Shown here one piece after another: positions 1-7,671 of a stretch of DNA of 7,671 nt (positions are counted from its first letter, which is position 1; every line of letters begins with the position of its first letter). The translations under genes were made by a program, and so were the position numbers. The notes under the pieces were generated by a model. The model saw nothing but the letters and a program-made list of their open reading frames with translations. It had not been told where the DNA came from and ran no database searches. Source of the DNA: an uncultured Amaricoccus sp. (GTDB lineage Bacteria; Pseudomonadota; Alphaproteobacteria; Rhodobacterales; Rhodobacteraceae); assembly GCF_937891315.1 (NCBI RefSeq), contig NZ_CALAGI010000176.1:1-7671 (forward strand). Direction: 5' to 3'.

Positions 1-739
1 CGTCGAGCTCGACGCCCACGGTGGCGAGCGAGTAGCCGGCGGAGGTGTAGATCGAGAAGACGATGCCCGAGAGGCCGGCGAGCAGGCCGGAGAGGGCATA
101 GATCGCGATGGTGGTGCGCCCGACCGGCACGCCCATCAGCCGCGCGGTATGGACGCCGCCGCCGAGCGCGAAGACCCGGGCGCCGAAGCGGGTGCGGTGG
201 ACGAGGAGCGTGCCGGCGAGGAAGGTGAGCAGCATCAGGCCGCCGATCAGGGTCAGCCGGCCCTTGCCCGGCATCAGCCAGTAGGTTTTCTGCATCGCCG
301 CGTAGAACGGATGGTCGATCGGCACCGAGTCGATCGACAGCACATAGGCGAGGCCGCGGGCGAGGAACATGCCGGCGAGGGTGACGATGAAGGGCGGCAT
401 TTCGAGGACATGGATGAGGCCGCCCATCGCCGCGCCGAAGGCGGTGGTGAGCACCAGCAGCATCGCGAAGACGACGAGCGGGTGCAGACCGGTGTCGCGC
501 AGCATGACGGCGATGAAGACGCCGGAGAAGGCGATGACCGAGCCGATCGAGAGGTCGATGCCGCCCGAGAGGATGACGATGGTCATGCCGACCGCCGCGA
601 TGCCGAGGAAGGCGTTGTCGGTCAGGAGGTTGCCGACGACGCGGGTGGAGAGGATGTTCGGGAACTGCGTCCAGGCGACGAAATACGCGAGGAGGAAGAT
701 GCCGAGCGTGGCGAGAAGCGGCAGGAGGCGGGCGTTCAT
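1..739 (-). CDS. yjfF: Sugar ABC transporter permease, YjfF type (3' end cut by window)
   Basis: Inner-membrane permease subunit of a CUT2-type sugar ABC importer, predicted to pair with the preceding permease (YtfT) to form the transmembrane channel. The frame is open from an ATG at 739 to the window edge, giving 246 visible residues; E. coli YjfF is about 330, so roughly the last quarter is missing. The visible part is strongly hydrophobic. It has the family hallmark GMTIVILSGGIDLSIGS around residues 51-67, a membrane segment with EMPPFIVTLAGMFLARG near 113-129, and a cytoplasmic coupling loop with FALGGGVHTARLMGVPVGR near 192-210 that would contact the ATPase. Its start codon overlaps the ytfT stop (ATGA, 736-739), and GGGAG at 751-755 lies 11 nt upstream, inside ytfT. 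Overlap and family pairing put it in the same operon and complex. Another CUT2 permease (RbsC or AraH type) is the alternative name, but position after ytfQRT favours YjfF. Confidence 0.93.
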   Translation of the reverse strand, partial: MNARLLPLLATLGIFLLAYFVAWTQFPNILSTRVVGNLLTDNAFLGIAAVGMTIVILSGGIDLSIGSVIAFSGVFIAVMLRDTGLHPLVVFAMLLVLTTAFGAAMGGLIHVLEMPPFIVTLAGMFLARGLAYVLSIDSVPIDHPFYAAMQKTYWLMPGKGRLTLIGGLMLLTFLAGTLLVHRTRFGARVFALGGGVHTARLMGVPVGRTTIAIYALSGLLAGLSGIVFSIYTSAGYSLATVGVELD

Positions 740-1769
740 GGCGTGGTTGTCTCCCGCGGTTTGGTTTGGGCCTGGGCCGGTTGCGCGGCCGGGCGGTTGG
801 GCCTGAGCGCCGCGGCGAGCGCGAGGGCGTTCGGCGACTGCAGGACGAGGATGACGAGGATGATGCCGGCCTTGATGACGAGGTTGAACTCGGGCGGGAA
901 GCCGGAGATCAGGATGCCGGTGTTGACCGACTGGATCACCATGGCGCCGATCAGCGAGGCGACGATGGAGAAGCGGCCGCCGAGCAGCGAGTTGCCGCCC
1001 ACCACCACCGCGAGGATGGCGTCGAGTTCCAGCCAGAGGCCGGCGTTGTTGGCGTCGGCGCCGCGGATGTCGGCGGCGACGATGACGCCGGCGAGCGCGG
1101 CGCAGAGGCCGGAGACGACATAGACGGCGACGGTGAGGGCGCGGGCATTGACCCCGGCGAGCGTGCTCGCCCGCGGATTCACCCCGACCGCCTCGATCAG
1201 CAGGCCGAGCGCGGTGCGGCGGACGACGACGATGGCGATGAGGGCGGCGGCGAGCCAGATGACGACCGGCGTCGGCAGCCAGAACAGCGTGCCGCCGCCG
1301 AGGAAGATCAGGCCGGGGTCGGAGAAGGTGAGGATGGTGCCGCTGGTGACGAGCTGGGCGATGCCGCGGCCGGCGACCATCAGGATCAGCGTGGCGACGA
1401 TCGGCTGGATCTTCAGCACGGCGACGAGGAACCCGTTCCAGAGACCGCAGAGCAGGCCGGTGCCGAGCGCCATCAGCACGGCGACGAGCGCGCCGTGGCC
1501 GGCCTGGACGCTCGCGGCGGCGACGGCGCCGCAGATCGCCATCACCGCGCCGACCGAGAGGTCGATGCCGCGGGTGGCGATGACCAGCGTCATGCCGATG
1601 GCGAGGAGCGCGACCGGGGCGCCGCGGTTCAGGATGTCGATCGGGCTGCCGAACAGGCGGCCGTTCGCCAACTGGATCGAAAAGAAACCCGGGAAGATCA
1701 CGCCGATGACGGCGATGATGGCCGCGAGGGTGAGGATCTGCGGCAGGACGCGGCGGAGGAAGGCGAGGG

Positions 1770-1773
<4 letters not shown>
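736..1773 (-). CDS. ytfT: Sugar ABC transporter permease, YtfT type
   Basis: First permease of the importer, 345 aa (E. coli YtfT is about 341), an integral inner-membrane protein of the BPD_transp_2 family. Hydrophobic segments run through most of the chain, starting near residues 11-30. The family signature GMTLVIATRGIDLSVGAVMA is at 60-79. The cytoplasmic coupling loop with EAVGVNPRASTLAGVNAR is at 194-211, and the conserved GGNSLLGGRFS is at 259-269. The last membrane segment (about 300-314) is followed by a soluble tail of about 25 residues rich in Ala, Pro, Gln and Thr. The ATG at 1773 is chosen because it overlaps the ytfR stop (ATGA, 1770-1773) and has GGGAG at 1781-1785 with a 7-nt spacer. 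The same frame stays open far upstream through ytfR, but that part is an arginine- and proline-rich artefact of base composition. It is expected to form the channel with YjfF, driven by YtfR. Confidence 0.96.
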
Positions 1774-3281
<1,508 letters not shown>

Positions 3282-3288
3282 GGGCGAT

Positions 3289-3292
3289 CTCC
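3289..3292 (-). promoter_or_regulatory. Ribosome binding site of ytfR that decides its GTG start
   Basis: On the minus strand GGAG is followed by a 7-nt spacer and then GTG. This is the only well-placed Shine-Dalgarno match near the N-terminus of the ATPase domain, and it excludes the longer ATG-initiated version beginning at 3365. Confidence 0.75.
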
Positions 3293-3306
3293 GAAAGGAA
3301 TGGAAG

Positions 3307-3347
3307 GCGGCCGCGGGCTCGGGGAGGAAGACCGTCCCCGCGGCTGC
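3307..3347 (-). other. GC-rich hairpin upstream of ytfR
   Basis: An inverted repeat pairs 3307-3317 with 3337-3347: seven consecutive G-C pairs (CCGCGGG with CCCGCGG), one more G-C pair, then one mismatch in the minus-strand RNA and two further pairs. An alternative smaller hairpin pairs CGGGGA at 3320-3325 with TCCCCG at 3335-3340, and the two are mutually exclusive. It sits 15 nt beyond the ytfR ribosome binding site and has no U-tract, so it does not look like an intrinsic terminator. A role in mRNA stability or in tuning ytfR translation is an inference. In DNA this GC-rich, such a stem can also arise by chance. Confidence 0.45.
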
Positions 3348-3350
3348 GCT

Positions 3351-3406
3351 CGGGACACGCGCCAACTCTTGTCACACGCGGCTACGTGCCGCTGACGCGC
3401 GTCCCG
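3351..3406 (-). other. Nested intercistronic stem-loop just after ytfQ
   Basis: A 56-nt structure begins ten nt after the ytfQ stop codon. In plus-strand coordinates the pairs are 3351-3356 with 3401-3406 (CGGGAC/GTCCCG), 3359-3362 with 3397-3400 (GCGC), 3371-3374 with 3393-3396 (GTCA/TGAC) and 3378-3382 with 3388-3392 (GCGGC/GCCGC), closed by a 5-nt loop. That is 19 base pairs. One arm (3388-3406) pairs at every base; the other carries bulges of 2, 8 and 3 nt. No run of T follows it on the minus strand, so it is not a typical rho-independent terminator. Hairpins after binding-protein genes are known in other ABC operons (malE is the classic case) to protect the upstream mRNA from 3' exonucleases. 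The same role here is inferred from position and structure. Partial transcription termination is the main alternative. Confidence 0.6.
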
Positions 3407-3415
3407 CCGTCGGCG

Positions 3416-4372
3416 TCAGTAGCCGAGGCTCTTCTTCTGCTCGTAGACCGCCTGCGGGTCGTCGGCCTGGGTGTAGAGCTTCGACTCGGTCTGGATCCAC
3501 TTCGGGGGAACCGTGCCGTCCTTCTGGTAGGCCGCCAGCGCGTCGAAGGCCGGGCCCGCCATGTTCGGGGTCAGCTCGACGGTGGCGTTGGCCTCGCCCG
3601 CCGCCATGGCGAGGAAGATGTCCGGAACCGCGTCGATCGAGACGACGAGGATGTCGGTGCCGGGCTTCAGGCCCGCGTCCTTGATCGCCTGGATGGCGCC
3701 GACCGCCATGTCGTCGTTATGGGCGTAGAGGGCGCAGATGTTCTTGCCGCCGTCCTCGGCCTTCAGGAAGCTCTCCATGACTTCCTTGCCCTTGGCGCGG
3801 GTGAAGTCGCCGGTCTGGCTGCGGATCACCTTGATGTTGTCGTGGCCGGCGATCGCCTCCTCGAAGCCCTTCTTGCGATCGATGGCGGGCGACGAGCCGG
3901 TGGTGCCCTCGAGCTGGACGACGTTGCACGGCTTGTCGCCGACGGTCTTGACCAGCCAGCCGCCCGCGACCGAGCCCTCATGCACGAGGTCGGAGGTCAC
4001 GGCGGTCAGATAGAGGTCGTCCGGCGCGTCGACGGTGCGGTCGAGCAGCACGACGGGGATCTCGGCGTCCTTTGCCTCGCCAAGGACATCGTCCCAGCCG
4101 GTGGCGACCACCGGGGCGATGAGGATGGCATCGACGCCCTGGGCGATGAACGAGCGGAGCGCCTTGATCTGGTTCTCCTGCTTCTGCTGGGCGTCGGAGA
4201 ACTTGAGGTCGATGCCGCGCTCCTTGGCCTGCTGCTGCGTGAGCGTGGTCTCGGCGGCGCGCCAGCCCGATTCCGAGCCGATCTGGCTGAAGCCGACGGT
4301 CTCGGCCATCGCCGCGCCGGCGAAGGCCGAGACGATGAAGGTCGTGGCGAGAAGCGTCTTGGTCAGTTTCAT
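3416..4372 (-). CDS. ytfQ: Periplasmic furanose-sugar-binding protein, YtfQ type
   Basis: Substrate-binding protein of the ABC importer, 318 aa, same length class as E. coli YtfQ. A clear Sec signal peptide is seen: Lys2/Lys5, a hydrophobic core at 7-20 and an Ala-Met-Ala cleavage site after residue 23. The mature protein is a Peripla_BP_4 fold. Motifs that match the E. coli YtfQ pattern as I remember it include GSESGWR at 32-38, QQKQENQIKA at 62-71, APVVATGW at 86-93, LLDR at 109-112, AIDRKKGF at 163-170, YAHNDDM at 216-222 and ELTPNMAGPAFDAL at 266-279. Likely sugar contacts by family analogy are Trp37, Arg38, Arg112, Arg166, Asn219 and Asp247. Cys149 and Cys213 are the only cysteines and could form a disulphide in the periplasm. 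E. coli YtfQ binds galactofuranose. Being directly downstream of araBAD makes L-arabinose (probably arabinofuranose) the better guess here. It is isolated from both neighbours by non-coding gaps and has the best ribosome binding site in the window. Confidence 0.95.
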   Translation of the reverse strand: MKLTKTLLATTFIVSAFAGAAMAETVGFSQIGSESGWRAAETTLTQQQAKERGIDLKFSDAQQKQENQIKALRSFIAQGVDAILIAPVVATGWDDVLGEAKDAEIPVVLLDRTVDAPDDLYLTAVTSDLVHEGSVAGGWLVKTVGDKPCNVVQLEGTTGSSPAIDRKKGFEEAIAGHDNIKVIRSQTGDFTRAKGKEVMESFLKAEDGGKNICALYAHNDDMAVGAIQAIKDAGLKPGTDILVVSIDAVPDIFLAMAAGEANATVELTPNMAGPAFDALAAYQKDGTVPPKWIQTESKLYTQADDPQAVYEQKKSLGY

Positions 4373-4431
4373 TCCTGGTAGTCCTCCCGTTGGGTTCGTA
4401 GTCTGTGGTTTCCTGCGCGGCGCGCGGCCGC
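4373..4431 (-). other. 59-nt spacer between araD and ytfQ
   Basis: Apart from the ytfQ ribosome binding site, this spacer holds a small GC hairpin (GCGGC at 4417-4421 with GCCGC at 4427-4431, 5-nt loop) directly after the araD stop codon. No convincing -35/-10 pair, operator palindrome or T-tract is visible, so ytfQ is most simply read from the araBAD transcript. A weak internal promoter cannot be excluded by eye. Confidence 0.5.
4382..4388 (-). promoter_or_regulatory. Strong ribosome binding site of ytfQ
   Basis: GGGAGGA on the minus strand, 9 nt before the ATG at 4372. It is the closest match to the anti-Shine-Dalgarno consensus in the window. This fits the need for binding protein in excess over the membrane subunits. 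Confidence 0.8.
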
Positions 4432-5133
4432 TCAGCATCCGGGCTGGCCGTAGTAGGCGGAGGGCCCGTGTTTGCGCCGGAAGTGCTTGTCGCGCAGCTC
4501 CGGTTCGATCGGGGCGAGGTCGGGCGCGAGGCGCAGCGACAGGAGCGCCATCTCGGCCGCGCATTCGAGCGCCACGGCGGCCTCGACCGCCTTCGCCACC
4601 GTCGGGCCCCAGGTGAAGGGCGCATGACGGTTGACGAGGACGCCGGGATAGTCGGCCGGATCGAGCCCCTGGAAGCGCTCGATGATGACGTTGCCGGTCT
4701 CCCACTCGTATTCGCCCTCGATCTCGGCCCGGCTCATCTTGCGCGTCACCGGCACCGCCCCGGCGAAATAGTCGGCGTGGGTGGTGCCGAAGGCCGGGAT
4801 GGCGACACCGGCCTGGGCGAAGGCCGTGCCGTGGGTGGAATGGGTGTGCACGACGCCGCCGATGCCCTCGAAGGCGAGAAAGAGGCGGCGGTGGGTCGGC
4901 GTGTCGGACGAGGGGTTGAGCTTCCCCTCCACCCGGTCGCCGTCGAGATCGACGACGACGATGTCGTCGGCGCTCATCGCGGCGTAGGCGACGCCCGACG
5001 GCTTGATCGCGAACACCCCGGCGGCGCGGTCGATGGCGCTGGCATTGCCGAAGGTGAGGTTGATCAACCCCTGCGCCGGCAAAGCGAGGTTGGCCTCGAA
5101 CGCCTCGCGCCTGAGCTCGGTGTAGGGGCTCAT
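4432..5133 (-). CDS. araD: L-ribulose-5-phosphate 4-epimerase
   Basis: Cytoplasmic zinc-dependent class II aldolase-family enzyme that converts L-ribulose 5-phosphate to D-xylulose 5-phosphate, the last step of the arabinose pathway. It has 233 aa (E. coli AraD 231) and is complete. Phosphate- and substrate-site motifs appear as GNASAID at 29-35, KPSGV at 44-48 and SSDTPTH at 75-81 (Asp77). The zinc histidines are His96 and His98 in VVHTHS and His170 in NRHAPF. Catalytic residues are Asp121 in THADYF and Tyr228 near the C-terminus in AYYGQ; GEYEWETGNVI at 140-150 is a further AraD hallmark. All key positions of E. coli AraD have a counterpart. The ATG at 5133 overlaps the araA stop (ATGA, 5130-5133), with AAGGG at 5143-5147 nine nt upstream. 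The paralogous UlaF/SgbE enzymes catalyse the same reaction on ascorbate or gulonate routes. The araBA neighbours settle AraD. Confidence 0.97.
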   Translation of the reverse strand: MSPYTELRREAFEANLALPAQGLINLTFGNASAIDRAAGVFAIKPSGVAYAAMSADDIVVVDLDGDRVEGKLNPSSDTPTHRRLFLAFEGIGGVVHTHSTHGTAFAQAGVAIPAFGTTHADYFAGAVPVTRKMSRAEIEGEYEWETGNVIIERFQGLDPADYPGVLVNRHAPFTWGPTVAKAVEAAVALECAAEMALLSLRLAPDLAPIEPELRDKHFRRKHGPSAYYGQPGC

Positions 5134-6653
5134 GCGCGGATGCCCTTCGCGAAATGGTAGTAGACCTCGGCATTGCGCAGCTCGGCGCGGAATTCGCGCG
5201 GGCGGGTGTCGGCGTCGATCACGGCGAGCTCGATGCCGGCGATGGTGGCGAAGTCCTCCAGCATCTCGGTGGTCACCGCCTGGCTGTAGGCGGTGTGATG
5301 GGCGCCGCCGGCGAGGATCCAGCCCTGGCAGGCGGTGCGGAAATCGGGCTTGCAGTGCCAGAGCGCGCGCGCCACCGGCAGTTTCGGCATCGGCGGCGGC
5401 GCGACCGCCTCCACCTCGTTGACGAGCAGGCGGAAGCGGTTGCCGAGGTCGATGAGGCTGGCGTTGAGCGCCGGCCCCGTCGCGCCCTCGAAGACGAGGC
5501 GGACCGGATCCTCCTTGCCGCCGATGCCGAGCGGATGCACCTCGATCCGCGGTCGGCCGGCGGCGATGCTCGGGCAGATCTCGAGCATGTGCGAGCCAAG
5601 GACGCTCTCGGCGCCGGGGGTGAGGTCGTAGGTATAGTCCTCCATGAAGGAGGTGCCGCCGGGCAGGCCGAGGGCCATCACCTTCAGCGCCCGGACCAGC
5701 GCCGCGGTCTTCCAGTCACCCTCGCCGGCGAAGCCGTGACCGTCGGCCATCAGCCGCTGCGGCGCCATGCCCGGCAGCTGGCGCAGGCCATGCAGATCCT
5801 CGAAGGTGGTGGTGAAGCCGCGAAAGCCGCCTTCCTCGAGGAAGGCGCGCAGGCCGAGTTCGAGCCGCGCGCCGTAGACCAGCGAGTCGTGGCGGCTCTC
5901 GCCCTTCCTGAGTTCGGGCGCGATGTCGTAGGCGGCCTCGTAGTCGGCGAGGAGCGCGATCACGTCGGACTCCTTCGCGCCATCGACCCGCGCGACCAGA
6001 TCGCCGACGCCGTAACCGTTGGTCGAGAAGCCGAAGGCCATCTCGGCGGAGACCTTGTCGCCCTCGGTGACGGCGACCTCGCGCATATTGTCGCCGAAGC
6101 GGCAGAAACGCGCGCCCTGCCAGTCGGTCCAGGCGCGCACCGCCCTTTGCCAGGCGTCGATGCGGGCGATCACATCGTCGTCGCTCCAGTGGCCGACGAC
6201 GACCTTCCGCCCGAGCCGCATCCGGGTATGGATGAACCCGGCCTCGCGGTCGCCGTGCGCCGACTGGTTCAGGTTCATGAAATCCATGTCGATCGTGTCC
6301 CAGGGCAGGGCGCGCTCGAACTGGGTGTGCAGGTGCAGGAACGGCTTCGACAGCAGATTGAGGCCGCGGATCCACATCTTCGACGGCGAGAAGGTGTGCA
6401 TCCAGATGATCAGGCCGGCGCAATGCGGATCGGCGTTGGCGGCGGAGCAGATCTGCGCCACCTCGTCCGGGGTCTTGACCACCGCCTTGAACATCACCGG
6501 CAAGGGCAGCGCCTTGGTGTCGAACAGCCCGCCGGCGATGCGCCGCGCGTCGGCCTCGACCTCGGCCAGCGTCTTCGGGCCGTAGAGATGCTGCGAGCCG
6601 CAGACGAACCAGATCTGGGGGAGGGCGGTTTGGATCATGTCGGTTGTGTCCAT
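5130..6653 (-). CDS. araA: L-arabinose isomerase
   Basis: Cytoplasmic, Mn-dependent isomerase that converts L-arabinose to L-ribulose, the first catabolic step. It has 507 aa (E. coli 500) and is complete. The N-terminal family signature WFVCGSQHLYG is at 15-25. The metal ligands equivalent to E. coli Glu306, Glu333, His350 and His450 are visible: Glu311 in AGEGDWK, Glu338 in SFMEDYTY, His355 in GSHMLE, and His452 or His453 in GGAHHT. Other conserved blocks are MHTFSPSKMWI at 85-95, FTTTFEDLHGL at 280-290 and LGIGGKEDPVRL at 375-386. The ATG at 6653 shares one base with the araB stop (TGATG), which argues for translation by re-initiation; no good Shine-Dalgarno is seen upstream. A second in-frame ATG at 6638, five codons downstream, is a possible alternative start. 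The frame is open far upstream within araB but has no isomerase character there. The stop overlaps the araD start. Confidence 0.98.
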   Translation of the reverse strand: MDTTDMIQTALPQIWFVCGSQHLYGPKTLAEVEADARRIAGGLFDTKALPLPVMFKAVVKTPDEVAQICSAANADPHCAGLIIWMHTFSPSKMWIRGLNLLSKPFLHLHTQFERALPWDTIDMDFMNLNQSAHGDREAGFIHTRMRLGRKVVVGHWSDDDVIARIDAWQRAVRAWTDWQGARFCRFGDNMREVAVTEGDKVSAEMAFGFSTNGYGVGDLVARVDGAKESDVIALLADYEAAYDIAPELRKGESRHDSLVYGARLELGLRAFLEEGGFRGFTTTFEDLHGLRQLPGMAPQRLMADGHGFAGEGDWKTAALVRALKVMALGLPGGTSFMEDYTYDLTPGAESVLGSHMLEICPSIAAGRPRIEVHPLGIGGKEDPVRLVFEGATGPALNASLIDLGNRFRLLVNEVEAVAPPPMPKLPVARALWHCKPDFRTACQGWILAGGAHHTAYSQAVTTEMLEDFATIAGIELAVIDADTRPREFRAELRNAEVYYHFAKGIRA

Positions 6654-7671
6654 CAGCTTTGCGCGGCCAGTTCGGGGTGAGCCTCGTCGGCGCCGGCGCC
6701 GACCTCCTGCTTGAGCGCGAGCAGCGCCTTCATCACGTGCGCGAGATCGAGGGCGCGGACGCCGCCGAAGCCGTCGTGAAGATCGCGATAGAGCGCATAG
6801 AGCCGCTCGTAGGCCGCCCGCGCCGCGGGCTCCGGCACGTATTCGACCGGGCGGAGGCTGGTCATCGCTCCTTGAGCCTCCGGAAAGCCCGGATGGGCCC
6901 CGGCGACGACCGACGCGGCGATGGCGGCGCCGAGCGCGCAGGTCTGGCTCGAAGCGGCGACGCGCATGACGCGGCCGGTGACGTCGGCGTAGATCTGCAT
7001 CAGCAGCGGGTTCTTCTCGGCGATGCCGCCGGTGCAGACCACCCGCTCGATCCGCACGCCGTTCTCGACCATGCGCTCGATGATCGTCCGCGCCCCGAAG
7101 GCGGTGGCCTCGATCAGCGCGCGGTAGATGTCGGCGCGGGTGGTGTAGAGCGTCTGGCCGAGCAGGAGGCCGGTCAGCAGCTGGTCGACGAGGATGGTGC
7201 GGTTGCCGTTGTTCCAGTCGAGCGCCAGCAGGCCGGATTCGCCGGGGGCGAGCGCGCCCGCCTTCTCCATCAGCTCGCCATGGAGCGCGGGACTGCCCTG
7301 GCAGACGGTCTCGACCCACCATTTGAAGATGTCGCCGACCGCCGACTGTCCGGCCTCGACGCCGTAGAGCCCGGGCAGGATCGCGCCCTTGACCACGCCG
7401 CAGACGCCGGGGATATCCACGACCGCGTTGTCGGCCGCCATCACCGCGCAATCGCAGGTCGAGGTGCCGATGACCTTGACCAGCGTGCCCTCGGCGATGT
7501 CGCAGCCGATGGCGCCATAATGGACGTCGAACTCGCCGATCGCGATCGGGATGCCGGCCGGCAGCCCGAGACGCGCGGCCCATTCCTCGCACAGCGCCCC
7601 GGCCGGCGTCGCCGCGTCGTGGGCGACGGTATAGAGCCGATCGCGCAGCGCCGCGATCTCCGGGGCCAGCA
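6653..7671 (-). CDS. araB: L-ribulokinase, C-terminal part (5' end cut by window)
   Basis: FGGY-family kinase that phosphorylates L-ribulose to L-ribulose 5-phosphate with ATP, the middle step of the arabinose pathway. The frame is open from the window edge to a TGA at 6653-6655, giving 338 complete codons; E. coli AraB is 566 aa, so about 40 percent at the N-terminus is outside. Counting from the first full codon (7669-7667), visible motifs are IPIAIGEFDVHYGAIGCDI near 40-58, the phosphate-binding VIGTSTC near 66-72, and the ribulokinase hallmark GLYGVEAGQSAVGDIF near 93-108. LDWNNGNRT follows near 148-156, and the C-terminal FGGY ATP-site segment CTGGIAEKNPLLMQIYADVTG is near 212-232. Those motifs favour ribulokinase over xylulokinase or glycerol kinase. 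An ATG at 7444 is internal, since homology continues upstream of it. The operon promoter should lie before the missing 5' end. Confidence 0.96.
   Translation of the reverse strand, partial: LAPEIAALRDRLYTVAHDAATPAGALCEEWAARLGLPAGIPIAIGEFDVHYGAIGCDIAEGTLVKVIGTSTCDCAVMAADNAVVDIPGVCGVVKGAILPGLYGVEAGQSAVGDIFKWWVETVCQGSPALHGELMEKAGALAPGESGLLALDWNNGNRTILVDQLLTGLLLGQTLYTTRADIYRALIEATAFGARTIIERMVENGVRIERVVCTGGIAEKNPLLMQIYADVTGRVMRVAASSQTCALGAAIAASVVAGAHPGFPEAQGAMTSLRPVEYVPEPAARAAYERLYALYRDLHDGFGGVRALDLAHVMKALLALKQEVGAGADEAHPELAAQS

Noticed and set aside
3351..3406. Rho-independent terminator after ytfQ
   Set aside because: The stem is strong, but no U-tract follows on the transcribed strand and same-operon genes continue downstream. 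It is better described as an intercistronic structure.
3282..3415. Internal promoter or operator between ytfQ and ytfR
   Set aside because: I could not find a -35/-10 pair with acceptable spacing or an operator-like palindrome apart from the RNA-type hairpins.
3386..4381. 331-codon open frame on the plus strand opposite ytfQ
   Set aside because: It mirrors ytfQ almost exactly and has no recognisable motif; ytfQ has a signal peptide and full family motifs.
5154..6680. 508-codon open frame on the plus strand opposite araA
   Set aside because: Same compositional shadow: no domain or motif is visible, and araA is certain on the other strand.
6654..7592. Upstream extension of the araA frame through araB
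   Set aside because: Arg/Gly-rich sequence without isomerase features; the araB frame in the same region carries clear FGGY kinase motifs.

Overview
The window is a single same-direction (minus strand) block of seven sugar-utilisation genes with no foreign or mobile DNA visible. It is very G+C-rich (about two thirds by eye). Codons favour G or C in the third position, which leaves long empty reading frames opposite the real genes. Gene content, the alphaproteobacterial look of the proteins and this composition suggest a Gram-negative alphaproteobacterium, probably of the Hyphomicrobiales. That placement is an inference from style, not from a marker gene.

Read in the direction of transcription (right to left), the first half is the classical L-arabinose catabolic set in E. 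coli order. It starts with araB (L-ribulokinase, 5' end outside the window), then araA (L-arabinose isomerase, complete) and araD (L-ribulose-5-phosphate 4-epimerase, complete). AraA converts L-arabinose to L-ribulose, AraB phosphorylates it, and AraD epimerises it to D-xylulose 5-phosphate, which enters the pentose phosphate pathway. araB/araA overlap as TGATG and araA/araD as ATGA.

The second half is a complete-looking ABC importer of the YtfQRT-YjfF type (CUT2 family): ytfQ (periplasmic binding protein), ytfR (double-domain ATPase), ytfT (permease) and yjfF (second permease, 3' end outside the window). ytfR/ytfT and ytfT/yjfF again overlap by ATGA. The characterised E. coli relative takes up galactofuranose. 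The gene order here points to L-arabinose, plausibly in the furanose form, as the physiological substrate.

The only sizeable non-coding stretches flank ytfQ: 59 nt before it (4373-4431) and 134 nt after it (3282-3415). The latter holds two hairpins. One is an elaborate 56-nt nested stem starting ten nt after the ytfQ stop codon. This layout fits separate, higher-level expression of the binding protein from a shared operon transcript. No promoter, regulator gene, RNA gene, repeat array or insertion sequence was found; the operon promoter and regulator must lie outside. I see no previously undescribed system. The points of real interest are the transporter's substrate and the intercistronic RNA structure.
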